The notes under the pieces are model-generated. The model saw only the letters and a list, made by a program, of their open reading frames with translations, was not told the DNA's origin and did not search any database. From Amarolinea sp964580725 (GTDB lineage Bacteria; Chloroflexota; Anaerolineae; SSC4; Amarolineaceae): DNA of 64,000 nt. A program made the translations under genes and the position numbers. The stretch lies in contig CAZOLV010000013.1 of the NCBI GenBank assembly GCA_964580725.1, positions 8,148-72,147 of the forward strand, in the 5' to 3' direction. Positions 1 through 8,285 of the stretch are shown here, one piece after another (positions within the stretch are counted from its first letter, which is position 1; each line of letters begins with the position of its first letter).

Positions 1-456
1 AAAGAGATTGATGGGCTGAACCACTACATCGGCATGCCCAAGATGGAAGAAGCCGCCCAGTTCGAACGTTCGTTTGCCATGTTGGCCATTCTGGCGCTCG
101 GCTTGCTGCTCGTGGCTGGTATTTTCATTCACAATCAGTGGGCGGCCCTGGTCGCGCTACCGGTCATCGGCTACCCCATCGTCTTCCTGGCCGATCTGTT
201 CTTCTGGCTCTATTCTTTCGGTCACAATCTCGACCCAGCCGCACCCCTGTCTAGCAGCATCAAGCCCTTCACGCCCACCCTGCTGGGCACCGGCGTCGTC
301 GGCCAGTTCAAAACGACAGCCATGGTGGACACCGGTTTCTACCTGGCCGTGGCGGCCTCCTTCGTCATTTTGATCGGCCTCTGGCTGCACCGCGCGGCCT
401 ACAAACCGCTGCTCGAAGCCAAGAAGGCGCTCGCAGCGCAGGCCCAGGGACAATAG
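1..456 (+). CDS. NosB-like membrane protein of the nos cluster (C-terminal part)
   Basis: The reading frame is open from the first base, so the true start lies upstream of the window; 151 residues are visible. After a short soluble stretch there are about four hydrophobic segments (near residues 24-45, 48-72 and 110-132), then a basic, Ala-rich C-terminal tail. It lies 29 bp before nosD. In clade II nos operons a membrane protein, NosB, sits between nosZ and nosD, so a role in electron supply to or maturation of nitrous oxide reductase is inferred from position. No haem or metal motif is visible in the part present. The family assignment is tentative; it could be another nos-linked membrane protein. 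Confidence 0.55.
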   Translation, partial: KEIDGLNHYIGMPKMEEAAQFERSFAMLAILALGLLLVAGIFIHNQWAALVALPVIGYPIVFLADLFFWLYSFGHNLDPAAPLSSSIKPFTPTLLGTGVVGQFKTTAMVDTGFYLAVAASFVILIGLWLHRAAYKPLLEAKKALAAQAQGQ

Positions 457-485
457 GGAGTCATTGCGGCCTTGCACCCCCGTGG

Positions 486-1910
486 ATGAATTCGATCATG
501 TATCTGTTTCTGCTCGTCTTGCTGAGTCTTGTGCAGCCCCCACCGCAAACAGGCGCCATTGTGGTCGCCCCGCAGGGGCCGATCTTCAGCATCAGCGCCG
601 CCATTGCGCAAGCCTCAGCCGGGGACACGATCACAGTTCAGGCAGGGACATACCAGGAACGTCTGGTCATTGACAAACCCCTGACCCTGGAAGGGGTGGG
701 CAACCCAGTCATTGACGGGGGAGGCGAGGGCACGGTCGTGCTCATCACCGCACCCAACGTCACCCTGCGCGGCTTCCACATCCGCCACAGCGGCCATGTG
801 CTGGAGCATGAGAACGGCGGCGTCGAAAGCCGCGCCGAGCGCACCATCATCGAGGGCAATCGGCTGGAAGAAGTCCTCTTCGGCATCTACCTGAACAACG
901 CACCCAACAGCGTCGTGCGCAACAACGACGTGCGCGGCATGGATCTCGCCTCCGCCCAGCGCGGCGACTTGATCCGCTTCTGGTACAGCGACGCCAGCAT
1001 CCTCGAAGGCAATACGATCGTCGAAGGGCGCGATGCGGTCATCTGGTTCTCCGAAAAGATCGTCATCCGCAACAACACGATTCGTGATGGCCGTTACGGT
1101 TTGCACTTCATGTATTGCGATAACAACCTTCTGGAAGGCAATCGCCTGGAGAACAACTCGGTCGCAATTTACCTGATGAACAGCAAACGTCTCAGAGTCA
1201 TCGGCAACACGCTGGCGAGCAGCCGCGGCCCCAGCGGCTATGGCCTGGGCCTCAAAGACATGGATGGCGTGTTGGTCGAAAACAATCACTTCCTGGACAA
1301 CCGAGTTGCCATCTATCTGGACAATCCCCCGGCAGCCAGCGGCGTTACCGACCAGTTTCATCACAACCTCTTCGCCTTCAACGACATCGGCATCCTGTTC
1401 CTCCCGCACGTACGCGGCGCTCAACTGTGGGACAACATTTTCTGGGAAAATACCGAGCAGGTCGCCATTCAAGGCGGCGGCGAGCTGAAGGGCAATCTCT
1501 GGCACAAAGACCAGCGCGGCAACTACTGGAGCGACTACACCGGCTTCGACGCCGATGGCGATGGCATTGGCGATCTGGCCTATCGCTCCACCAGCCTCTT
1601 CGAGAACATGATGGGCCGTTACCCCGCCCTGCGCCTGTTCAATCTCAGTCCGGCCGCCGACGCCATTGACCTGGCCGCGCGCGCCTTCCCCATCACCCGA
1701 CCTCGCCCCAAGATGCAGGACGACAACCCGCTCATGTCCACGCCCATCATCCCGCCTGGCCCCGGCATGACGCAACCGGCGCGAGGACCCGCCCTGGCCG
1801 TTGCCTTGCTCCTGCTGACCATCGCCGGCGTCGTTTTGACCGCCGCCATCCCTCGCCATGAAACCGAGCGCCGCGCCCCCCGCTTACGACGCAAGCAGGT
1901 AACACCATGA
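486..1910 (+). CDS. nosD: NosD, periplasmic copper-maturation protein of nitrous oxide reductase
   Basis: 474 residues. A hydrophobic N-terminal signal segment (residues 4-17) is followed by a long series of parallel beta-helix repeats of the type N-x-hydrophobic-x-x-N (about 60-400), typical of NosD/CASH-domain proteins. NosD acts outside the membrane with the NosFY ABC transporter to supply sulphur and copper for the NosZ CuZ centre. The C-terminus is unusual: near residues 438-458 there is a clear transmembrane segment followed by a strongly basic tail, so this NosD is predicted to be anchored rather than soluble. The stop overlaps the nosF start as ATGA, which indicates translational coupling. 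Confidence 0.93.
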   Translation: MNSIMYLFLLVLLSLVQPPPQTGAIVVAPQGPIFSISAAIAQASAGDTITVQAGTYQERLVIDKPLTLEGVGNPVIDGGGEGTVVLITAPNVTLRGFHIRHSGHVLEHENGGVESRAERTIIEGNRLEEVLFGIYLNNAPNSVVRNNDVRGMDLASAQRGDLIRFWYSDASILEGNTIVEGRDAVIWFSEKIVIRNNTIRDGRYGLHFMYCDNNLLEGNRLENNSVAIYLMNSKRLRVIGNTLASSRGPSGYGLGLKDMDGVLVENNHFLDNRVAIYLDNPPAASGVTDQFHHNLFAFNDIGILFLPHVRGAQLWDNIFWENTEQVAIQGGGELKGNLWHKDQRGNYWSDYTGFDADGDGIGDLAYRSTSLFENMMGRYPALRLFNLSPAADAIDLAARAFPITRPRPKMQDDNPLMSTPIIPPGPGMTQPARGPALAVALLLLTIAGVVLTAAIPRHETERRAPRLRRKQVTP

Positions 1911-2797
1911 CTCAGACAATCTCCGCGCCTCGCAGCGGCGGCCACATGATCCAGGTGCAGAATCTGGAAAAACGCTTCGGCAAGGCAACGGTCGTCGCCA
2001 ATCTCAGCTTCCAGGTGACATCTGGCGAGGCGCTGGCCCTATGGGGCGCCAACGGCGCCGGCAAGACCACCGCCATCAAGTGCGTGCTCGGCCTGCTGCA
2101 CTATCGCGGCTCGATCCAGGTTGCGGGTCTGGATGTCCGTCGCCAGGGGCGCGACGTGCGCCGCCGCCTCGGCTATGTGCCGCAAGAACTCGCCTTCTAT
2201 GACGATCTTTCCACCCTCGATACGGCGCGCCTGTATGGCCGGCTCAAGCATGTCACCGCGCAGCGGTCACAGGAAGTGCTGGCACAGGTCGGCCTGGCCG
2301 ATCATCTGCGCAAGCCGGTCAGCGCCCTTTCTGGCGGCATGAAACAGCGCCTGGCGCTGGCCCTGGCGCTGTTGGCCGACCCGCCGGTGTTGGTGCTGGA
2401 CGAACCGACTTCCAACCTGGACGCCCTGGCACGCGACCAGTTCCTGCAACTGCTGGTCGGCGTCAAGGCATCAGGCAAGACGATCCTTTTCACCTCGCAC
2501 CGGCTAGAAGAAGTGGAAGCATTGGCCGATCGCGCTCTCGTTTTGGAAAAGGGACACCTGATCGCCGCCGTGGAGGCATCGGCGCTGGCGCCGACGGTGG
2601 GACTCAAGAGCCGCATCAAGCTCTATCTGCCCGACAATCTGCTCGAACCGGCCATGAACATCCTGCTGCGTGATGGCTTCAGCGTCTCGCGCAACGGCGC
2701 CGGCATCTATGTGGATGTCGAACCGGGTCACAAGGCGCAGCCGATTCAGGCCCTGGCCGCAGCTCAAATTGCGGTGCGCGACTTCGAAGTCATCTGA
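1907..2797 (+). CDS. nosF: NosF, ATPase of the NosFY ABC transporter
   Basis: 296 residues. Walker A (GANGAGKTT, near residues 47-55), signature LSGGMKQR and Walker B (VLVLDEP) are all present, followed by a C-terminal extension usual for this subfamily. It powers NosY, which with NosD is required for CuZ assembly in nitrous oxide reductase. The start at the ATGA overlap with nosD is chosen; a second ATG 39 bases later (1946, start of MIQVQNLEKRF) matches the family's usual N-terminus and could be the real start. nosY follows after 10 bases, so the four nos genes read as one operon. Confidence 0.93.
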   Translation: MTQTISAPRSGGHMIQVQNLEKRFGKATVVANLSFQVTSGEALALWGANGAGKTTAIKCVLGLLHYRGSIQVAGLDVRRQGRDVRRRLGYVPQELAFYDDLSTLDTARLYGRLKHVTAQRSQEVLAQVGLADHLRKPVSALSGGMKQRLALALALLADPPVLVLDEPTSNLDALARDQFLQLLVGVKASGKTILFTSHRLEEVEALADRALVLEKGHLIAAVEASALAPTVGLKSRIKLYLPDNLLEPAMNILLRDGFSVSRNGAGIYVDVEPGHKAQPIQALAAAQIAVRDFEVI

Positions 2798-2807
2798 GGT
2801 TTGGATC

Positions 2808-3635
2808 ATGGATCTTCGCAACGTGGCAACGTTGTTGCAAAAAGAACTGCGCGACTCGCTGCGCAACCGCTGGTTCGTGCTGTACGCCGTGGCCTTCACC
2901 GTCCTGGCGCTTGGCCTGTCCTTCCTGGCCCTTTCGGGGGCGGGCGTGGTGGGCTTTGCCGGCTTCGGTCGCACTGCTGCCAGCCTCATCAACCTCGTCT
3001 TGCTGATCGTTCCCCTGATGGCGCTCACCGTTGGCGCACAGAGCCTGGCCGCCGAATCGGAACGCGGCACCCTCAGCTACCTGCTGGCGCAGCCCGTGAC
3101 GCGCCTGGAAGTCTTCCTGGGCAAGTATCTGGGCCTGGCGCTGGCCATCCTGGCCGCGCTGACCCTGGGCTTTGGCGTCTCCGGGCTGGTCATGGCCTCC
3201 AACGGCCTGGCCTACGCCGAATCGTATCTGCTGATGGTGGGCCTGGCCTTCCTGCTGGCGCTCACCATGCTCAGCGTCGGGTTCGTCATCTCAGTTTTTG
3301 CGCACAAGGCCGGCATCGCCATCGGCATCTCCCTCTTCCTCTGGCTGACCTTCGTCTTTCTGGGCGATCTGGGCATGATGGGCACCGCCATCTCGATGCG
3401 GCTGAAGATCGCCGATCTTTTCCTGCTGGCCAGCGCCAATCCGCTGCAGGTTTTCAAGATGGCCTCCATCCTCAGCATCAACGCCACCCTCGATGTGCTT
3501 GGGCCAGCGGGCCTCTATGCCCTGCAGACCTATGGCAACAGCCTTCTCGGCCTCTTCGTCGGCGTGCTGATCGTCTGGATCATCGCCCCTCTTGTCCTGG
3601 CCTATGCACGCTTCCGGCAACGAGGAGATTTCTAA
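2808..3635 (+). CDS. nosY: NosY, permease of the NosFY ABC transporter
   Basis: 275 residues starting MDLRNVATLLQKELRDS. Six hydrophobic segments are visible, as in ABC-2 type permeases; the motif LAAESERGTLSYLLAQPVTR after the second helix is characteristic of NosY/GldA-type exporters. It partners NosF and delivers the sulphur-containing species used with NosD and NosL for CuZ maturation. The ATG at 2808 is chosen because it begins immediately before the conserved KELRD N-terminus and 10 bases after nosF; the frame stays open upstream but that stretch is inside nosF. Confidence 0.93.
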   Translation: MDLRNVATLLQKELRDSLRNRWFVLYAVAFTVLALGLSFLALSGAGVVGFAGFGRTAASLINLVLLIVPLMALTVGAQSLAAESERGTLSYLLAQPVTRLEVFLGKYLGLALAILAALTLGFGVSGLVMASNGLAYAESYLLMVGLAFLLALTMLSVGFVISVFAHKAGIAIGISLFLWLTFVFLGDLGMMGTAISMRLKIADLFLLASANPLQVFKMASILSINATLDVLGPAGLYALQTYGNSLLGLFVGVLIVWIIAPLVLAYARFRQRGDF

Positions 3636-3702
3636 TATCAACCGTGCACCTCGCCTCCCAACACCCCCTCGATTCCATCTCATTCAACGTGGAGAGAGAT
3701 AG

Positions 3703-4188
3703 ATGAAAACGCGCATCTTCCTGCTGATTCTGCTGGCCCTGCTTCTGGCAAGCTGCGGCGGCGGGCAGACGGAGATCAAGCCCCCAACGATTCGTTACGG
3801 CGAAGACAAATGCGCCGACTGCGACATGATCATCAACGAGCCTCGCTTTGCCGCCGCCGCCATCCGTGAGATCAGCGCCAGCGACTACGAGAGTCTCTTG
3901 TTCGATGACATCGGCGACCTGGTGCGCTACATGGCCGAGCACCAGGACATGAAGTTCGCAGCCGCCTATGTACACGACTACGACACCGAGGCCTGGGTGG
4001 AGGTAGAAAAAGCGACCTTCATGCGCAGCAAGACGCTCAAAACCCCGATGATGAGCGGCCTGGCCGCCAGCAGCAGCCAGGGCGGCGCCGAGGCGCTGGC
4101 AGCCAAATGGAACGGAACCGTTCTCGACTGGCCTACGCTGCAAAAAGAAGGCGCCGGCATGTCGGGCGGCATGGGCGGCAGCCATTGA
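3703..4188 (+). CDS. nosL: NosL, copper-binding lipoprotein
   Basis: 161 residues. The signal peptide ends in a lipobox (LLLASC, lipidated Cys18). The conserved NosL motif KCADCDMII (around residue 43) carries the metal-binding Cys and Met residues; NosL delivers Cu(I) to apo-NosZ. The C-terminus is rich in Gly, Met and His (GMSGGMGGSH), which could add a weak copper site. An SD sequence, GGAGAGAG, lies a few bases before the ATG. This is the last gene of the nosDFYL series; the following gap holds a promoter-like element for the next gene. Confidence 0.95.
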   Translation: MKTRIFLLILLALLLASCGGGQTEIKPPTIRYGEDKCADCDMIINEPRFAAAAIREISASDYESLLFDDIGDLVRYMAEHQDMKFAAAYVHDYDTEAWVEVEKATFMRSKTLKTPMMSGLAASSSQGGAEALAAKWNGTVLDWPTLQKEGAGMSGGMGGSH

Positions 4189-4233
4189 GAGATTGTTCCG
4201 AAGTTGCGAAGCGCGTCACAAGTCCTGTCAGGA

Positions 4234-4262
4234 TTGACGAATTTCGCACTTTGTAGTATGCT
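4234..4262 (+). promoter_or_regulatory. Candidate sigma-70-type promoter for the cytochrome c gene
   Basis: TTGACG (4234-4239), a 17-base spacer and TATGCT (4257-4262) lie in the 202-base gap between nosL and the cytochrome c lipoprotein gene. It suggests that the cytochrome has its own promoter. The -10 box is only a 4/6 match. Confidence 0.4.
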
Positions 4263-4390
4263 TGACGCCGTGCGTCAGGCGTCCATCTGGGCTAACTGGC
4301 GCAATGCGCTTGTTACCATAGCATCCACAAGATTGCATCAGCATTGCAATGCAAGTCAAGTCAAGTCAGTACGGAGGAGATCAAGAACGT

Positions 4391-4825
4391 ATGCGCAGGC
4401 TTTTGTTGTTTACAGTATTGGTTGTGGTCGTTGTGGCATTGGCCGCATGTGGCGGCAGCACAACACCCGTCCCGGCCAGAGTCACCGATGCACCCAAGGC
4501 CACCGATGCACCCAAGCCGACCGAACCCCCCAAGACAGCGGCGGGTGATCCTGTTGCTGGCAAGAAGGTGTACGACACGGCGTGCGTCGCTTGCCACGGC
4601 CCCGACGCAACGGGTATCACGGGTCTGGGCAAGTCATGGGTCACGTCGGAATTCGTCAAGTCGCAGACCGATGCACAGTTGTTGGACTTCATCAAGAAAG
4701 GCCGTCTCGCCTCAGATCCCGCCAACACCACGGGTGTTGACATGCCCGCCAAGGGCGGCAACCCGGCTTTGAACGACGCCGACCTCAACAACATCATCGC
4801 GTACATGCGCTCGATCAACAAGTAA
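4391..4825 (+). CDS. Lipoprotein cytochrome c (single haem)
   Basis: 144 residues. The signal sequence ends in a lipobox with Cys20, then a low-complexity linker with repeated T-D-A-P-K units (residues 31-49), then a class I cytochrome c domain: haem site CVACH at 65-69 and a probable axial Met in GVDMPAKGG. The linker repeat is also visible at DNA level as a 15-base direct repeat. It is exported and tethered to the outer face of the membrane. Position after nosL suggests that it delivers electrons to NosZ, an inference. The ATG at 4391 is chosen because GGAGGAG ends about 10 bases upstream and the signal peptide begins there. Confidence 0.9.
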   Translation: MRRLLLFTVLVVVVVALAACGGSTTPVPARVTDAPKATDAPKPTEPPKTAAGDPVAGKKVYDTACVACHGPDATGITGLGKSWVTSEFVKSQTDAQLLDFIKKGRLASDPANTTGVDMPAKGGNPALNDADLNNIIAYMRSINK

Positions 4826-4887
4826 ACTGCCGTCATGCCGACCGCCAGCCCCCCTCTGCGCTGGCGCCCCTGGCATCGTCGAAGGGT

Positions 4888-4920
4888 CGCGCCTGGGCTT
4901 ACCAGGCGCGGTCTTTTTTT
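4888..4920 (+). terminator. Intrinsic terminator after cytochrome c gene
   Basis: Perfect 9-bp stem (4888-4896 with 4902-4910), 5-base loop and a run of seven T at 4914-4920. It lies 63 bases after the cytochrome c stop and closes the nos/cytochrome unit. The rest of the 4825-5125 gap shows no gene. Confidence 0.92.
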
Positions 4921-5124
4921 GCGGCTCCAGAGCGGCCGGCGCCACTGCTGCGGGCATGGGGCTGACCGCAGCATGACAAAAGTCGCAGACGCCAGCAAGA
5001 ACTGGCGCGATCATGCGCCGCGAAGGTGCGACCTTCGACATTCCACCCATGACGCCGAACCGCCGCAGCCCGTGGAGTCATCCTGACCCACGCCGGCCAA
5101 CGGCGCCCTGTAGGACAACGCCAT

Positions 5125-5565
5125 ATGCCGACATTTACCCGTTGGTGCATCAAAACCGGATTCATCTATTTCGTCGCAGCGGTGACTCTGTTTGCCGTCT
5201 TGCTTTGGGGACAGTTACTCACGCTGCCGCCGGTGATTGCGGCGCTGCGCCCGGTGGCCTATCATCTGCTGATGGTTGGTTGGGCGACGCAGCTCATCTT
5301 CGGCATCGTCTTTTGGATGTTTCCCCGCCTGAGCAAAGAACAGCCGCGCGGCAATGAACGTGCGGCCTGGGCAGTCTACGCCATGCTGAACAGCGGGCTG
5401 CTGCTGCGCCTGCTGGCCGAACCGCTACAGATGGTGCAGCCCACGCCAGTCTTGGGCTGGCTGCTCGTCATTTCGGGTCTGCTACAGGTCAGCGCAGGCG
5501 GCGTCTTCGTCTGGAACTCCTGGAACCGCGTCAAGCCGTTGGGCGGGCCGGTCGGAGGCAAGTAG
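5125..5565 (+). CDS. Small four-helix membrane protein related to haem-copper oxidase subunit I
   Basis: 146 residues with four hydrophobic segments. The second contains a conserved His (HLLMVGWATQLIFG) followed by W-M-F-P-R, a pattern seen in short proteins often annotated as cbb3-oxidase subunit I-like. The next gene, 3 bases downstream, is a paralogue with the same pattern. One His alone cannot build the oxidase active site, so it is not an oxidase; it may bind a single haem or form half of a heterodimer. Its proximity to the nos genes suggests a link with respiratory electron flow, which is inference. Confidence 0.6.
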   Translation: MPTFTRWCIKTGFIYFVAAVTLFAVLLWGQLLTLPPVIAALRPVAYHLLMVGWATQLIFGIVFWMFPRLSKEQPRGNERAAWAVYAMLNSGLLLRLLAEPLQMVQPTPVLGWLLVISGLLQVSAGGVFVWNSWNRVKPLGGPVGGK

Positions 5566-5568
5566 CCG

Positions 5569-6000
5569 ATGCCCGAACTCTCGCGCTGGTTCATCCGCAC
5601 CGCGTTCGTCTTCATGCTCGTTGGCTTTACCCTGGGCGATTTGATCCTGACCGAAAAAGGGCTTGGCATCATCCCCGGCATGTGGGCCTGGCTGCCGATT
5701 CACGTTTATTGCGTGTTGTTCGGTTGGATCATCCAACTGACCATGGGTATGGCCTACTGGATCTTGCCGCGCTGGGGCGTGACCGAGGGCCGCAACCGCG
5801 GCAACACGCAATTGCCGATCATCAGCTATATCAGTTTGAACACCGGCCTGCTGTGCCTGCTGCCGACGCCCTGGTTGCGCAACGTCTGGGGAGCGGAGTT
5901 AGCCGCCGCGCTCGGCGCCGTTGGAGGCACGTTGCTGTTGTTGGCGTTTGTGGCCTTCAGCGCCCACGCCTGGCCGCGCGTCAAGCCGTTCCTGGTTTGA
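5569..6000 (+). CDS. Small four-helix membrane protein, paralogue of the preceding gene
   Basis: 143 residues and four hydrophobic segments. It shares with its neighbour the N-terminal R-W-F-I-R-T-x-F start, a His at the head of helix 2 (HVYCVLFGWIIQLTMG), then Y-W-I-L-P-R, an L-N-x-G-L-L motif in helix 3 and a terminal W-x-R-V-K-P. The two therefore arose by tandem duplication and probably work as a pair. Spacing of 3 bases indicates a two-gene operon. Function is unknown; a haem-binding membrane electron carrier near nitrous oxide reduction is the leading guess. Confidence 0.6.
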   Translation: MPELSRWFIRTAFVFMLVGFTLGDLILTEKGLGIIPGMWAWLPIHVYCVLFGWIIQLTMGMAYWILPRWGVTEGRNRGNTQLPIISYISLNTGLLCLLPTPWLRNVWGAELAAALGAVGGTLLLLAFVAFSAHAWPRVKPFLV

Positions 6001-6122
6001 TGCGCACGCTTCCCATTTGACCGGCGTTGTGGTATCATTTCCCTGTCTCGCACAAGACGATCGTGGGCGATCGCCCCTATCCAATGGGCAAGCGCCAGGC
6101 CGCGCCCACAGTGATTCGCAAG

Positions 6123-6300
6123 AGAAAGACGCANNNNNNNNNNNNNNNNNNNNNNNNNNNNNNNNNNNNNNNNNNNNNNNNNNNNNNNNNNNNNNNNNNN
6201 NNNNNNNNNNNNNNNNNNNNNNNNNNNNNNNNNGAGAAAGACCAAGAGAAAGACCAAGAGAAAGACCAAGAGAAAGACCAAGAGAAAGACCAAGAGAAAG
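6123..6300 (+). repeat. 12-bp tandem repeat (AGAGAAAGACCA) interrupted by a 100-base N gap
   Basis: Five to six copies of a 12-base unit, GAGAAAGACCAA, run from 6234 to about 6300. One more partial copy (caagagaaagac) lies left of the gap, before 6134. The Ns at 6134-6233 number exactly 100, the usual placeholder for unknown length, so the true array is probably longer. It ends 12 bases before the next start codon, and its last unit (GAAAGGAAG) seems to supply the ribosome binding site. Confidence 0.9.
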
Positions 6301-6312
6301 GAAGAACCGATC

Positions 6313-6768
6313 ATGTCCGACACAGTGTTGCCGCAAGCCGATGAACAACTCGTCGAACAGGTGCGTGGGTTGTTGGCCGGAGAGCCGCCTTCGTTCGAGG
6401 ACTATCAGGCGGGCGAGGGTCAGCGCGCCGTTGTACCCGCCGACATTGCGCAAGCGCCGGAGGCAGAGCGAGCCTTCGAGCACCCCAAAGGCGTTTTGGG
6501 CTGGTTGTGGGATCAGGTGGCGCGCGTGGCCAAAGTGGTCATCTGCGGCCCCGAAGTGTACGACAAACTGATCGCCGTCTCCGCCGACGAGATCAAGGCG
6601 ACAGTGGACAAACTGCTGGTTGACCTGATTGCACGCATCACCGACCGTCTGCCGGGGTGGCTGCGCCCGTTCGTCCCGCTCATCCGCCCCATCGTCGCCC
6701 AGGCCATTGCCTACGAAATCCATCAGGCCATCAACAGCGGGCTGAAGAGCTATTGCGGAACGGCCTGA
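6313..6768 (+). CDS. Hypothetical protein
   Basis: 151 residues, no family recognised. It is an acidic, helical, soluble-looking protein with an amphipathic C-terminal half (residues 75-140) rich in Ile, Val and Leu, including a P-x-x-R-P-F-V-P-L-I-R-P stretch that might associate with membranes. There is no signal peptide. The start is set by ATG with AAGGAAG about 8 bases upstream. The gene stands alone, between a tandem repeat and the oppositely oriented SDR gene. Confidence 0.7.
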   Translation: MSDTVLPQADEQLVEQVRGLLAGEPPSFEDYQAGEGQRAVVPADIAQAPEAERAFEHPKGVLGWLWDQVARVAKVVICGPEVYDKLIAVSADEIKATVDKLLVDLIARITDRLPGWLRPFVPLIRPIVAQAIAYEIHQAINSGLKSYCGTA

Positions 6769-6792
6769 GCGCAAGGGGGTTAGCGCTGCGCC

Positions 6793-7569
6793 TCAACCGG
6801 TGAGCAGCGCACCCAGGCTGAAGCCCCCGTCTACCACCAACACGCTGCCGGTGGTAAAGTTGGAGGCGTTCGACGCCAAATAGAGAGCGGCGCCGGTCAA
6901 TTCCTCTGGATCGGCGATGCGGCGCTGCGGTGTAGCCCGTTCCAGCATGGCGCTGAGCTGCGGGCTGCTCCACAGCGCCGCTGAAAAGCGCGTGCGGATG
7001 AAGCCTGGCACCAGCGCGTTGACCTGGATGTTGGCGGGGCCAAGCTCCGCCGCCAGCGCCTTCGTCAGCATGATGACTGCTGCTTTGCTGACGCTGTAGA
7101 CGCCCATCTGCGGCGCCGGGTTGATGCCGGCAATCGAGGCGACGTTGATGATCTTGCCGCCGCCCTGCTTGCGCATGATTGGCGCAACAGCCTGGATCAG
7201 GTAAAAATAGCCCTTGACGTTGACCTCGAAAATCTTGTCCCACTGATTCTCGCTGGCCGCAAGCAGCGGGCCAAAATGCGGATTGGTTGCGGCGTTGTTG
7301 ACCACGATGTCAATACGCCCAAACGCCTCCAGCGCCTGCGCCGCCGTTGCCGCGGCGTCGGCCTGGCGGCCGGCGTGAGCGGCCAACGCCAGCGCCTGCC
7401 CGCCCTGTTCCCTGATCTTCTCAGCCACGGGGCCGATGTTTTCCAGCTTGCGGCTGGTGACGACGACGGCGGCGCCTGCAGCGGCGTAAGCCAGGGCAAT
7501 CGCTTCGCCGATGCCGCGCGAAGCGCCGGTGACGATGGCTACCTTGCCCGTCAAATCGAATTGTGTCAC
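6793..7569 (-). CDS. SDR-family oxidoreductase (glucose/3-oxoacyl reductase type)
   Basis: 258 residues. Classical short-chain dehydrogenase: cofactor motif TGASRGIGEA near residue 14, NNAAT (a variant of NNAG), catalytic Ser, and Y-S-V-S-K with Tyr and Lys. The C-terminal TGSVLVVDGGF is also typical. The substrate cannot be read from sequence. A GTG start at 7569 is chosen because it overlaps the TGA of the upstream methyltransferase gene (GTGA), implying coupled translation, and because TQFDLTGKVAIVTG is the usual N-terminus. The open frame extends further upstream only inside the neighbouring gene. Confidence 0.88.
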   Translation of the reverse strand: MTQFDLTGKVAIVTGASRGIGEAIALAYAAAGAAVVVTSRKLENIGPVAEKIREQGGQALALAAHAGRQADAAATAAQALEAFGRIDIVVNNAATNPHFGPLLAASENQWDKIFEVNVKGYFYLIQAVAPIMRKQGGGKIINVASIAGINPAPQMGVYSVSKAAVIMLTKALAAELGPANIQVNALVPGFIRTRFSAALWSSPQLSAMLERATPQRRIADPEELTGAALYLASNASNFTTGSVLVVDGGFSLGALLTG

Positions 7570-8168
7570 GAATCGTCCCTTCTGAACAAATACCAGGCGG
7601 AGGTCTGCGGGCCTTCCTGGCCTTGCTGCACCCACACCGTCTGCCAGGCGGGCGCCAGCAGCGCCTGCACCTGTTCCTGATCGAATCCGAAGCGCGCCGG
7701 CTGCCCATCCAGGCGGCAGGCGCCGCGCGCATAGAGCATGAAATGGGCGCCGGGTTTGGTGTGACGCGTGAGGTGCGCCGCGTAGCGTTGTTGTTCGGTC
7801 GGCGCCAGGCCATGCAAGCAGCCGATGTCCAGCGCCAGATCGTAGCGCGTCCCGGCCCAACGCCAGTCGGTCACATCGCCCACGAGGAAGCAAGCCTGAA
7901 AGCGCAACGTGGGCGGCTCTTGGGTCAGCCGTCGCTGGGCGCGCCGAATGGCCAGTGGAACGCTGTCAACGCCGACGGCCTGCCAGCCGTGACGGATGAG
8001 GAAGATGGTGTTCAGGCCGCTGCCACAGCCCAGGTCTACAGCCAGGCCGGGGGTCAGTTCGCCCGACTGCACGAGGCGCACGACCTCCGGCGGGGTGACG
8101 CCCGTCTCCCAGGGGGCTTTACCTGTCAGGTAGGCCAGCCAAAACATGGCCCGACGTTTCCAACCCAT
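7566..8168 (-). CDS. Class I SAM-dependent methyltransferase (TehB/thiopurine-type)
   Basis: 200 residues. Motif I VDLGCGSGLN (around 44-53) and an acidic residue after motif II (VGVDSVPLAI) are those of Rossmann-fold methyltransferases. The N-terminal PWETGVTPPEVV is like TehB/TPMT-type enzymes that methylate small, often sulphur- or selenium-containing molecules. The substrate is unknown. It is co-translated with the SDR gene downstream. Confidence 0.8.
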   Translation of the reverse strand: MGWKRRAMFWLAYLTGKAPWETGVTPPEVVRLVQSGELTPGLAVDLGCGSGLNTIFLIRHGWQAVGVDSVPLAIRRAQRRLTQEPPTLRFQACFLVGDVTDWRWAGTRYDLALDIGCLHGLAPTEQQRYAAHLTRHTKPGAHFMLYARGACRLDGQPARFGFDQEQVQALLAPAWQTVWVQQGQEGPQTSAWYLFRRDDS

Positions 8169-8285
8169 GAAATTTTGCGCCGTCTCCGTGTTGTTCGATG
8201 TGAGGGCCGTGCGGCAGACTGTCCGTTTTCAGCCAGAATACGATGCCGATCGCACGTCGGGGTGATGATGTCGTTGAAGGCGCGC

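Noticed and set aside
1..6000. nosZ itself within the window
   Set aside because: No CuA or CuZ ligand motifs are found; the reductase gene must lie upstream of the window.
6234..6300. Possible EKDQ-repeat protein or CRISPR array
   Set aside because: The array has no spacers, so it is not CRISPR. The peptide frame lacks a start and continues out of frame with the downstream gene.
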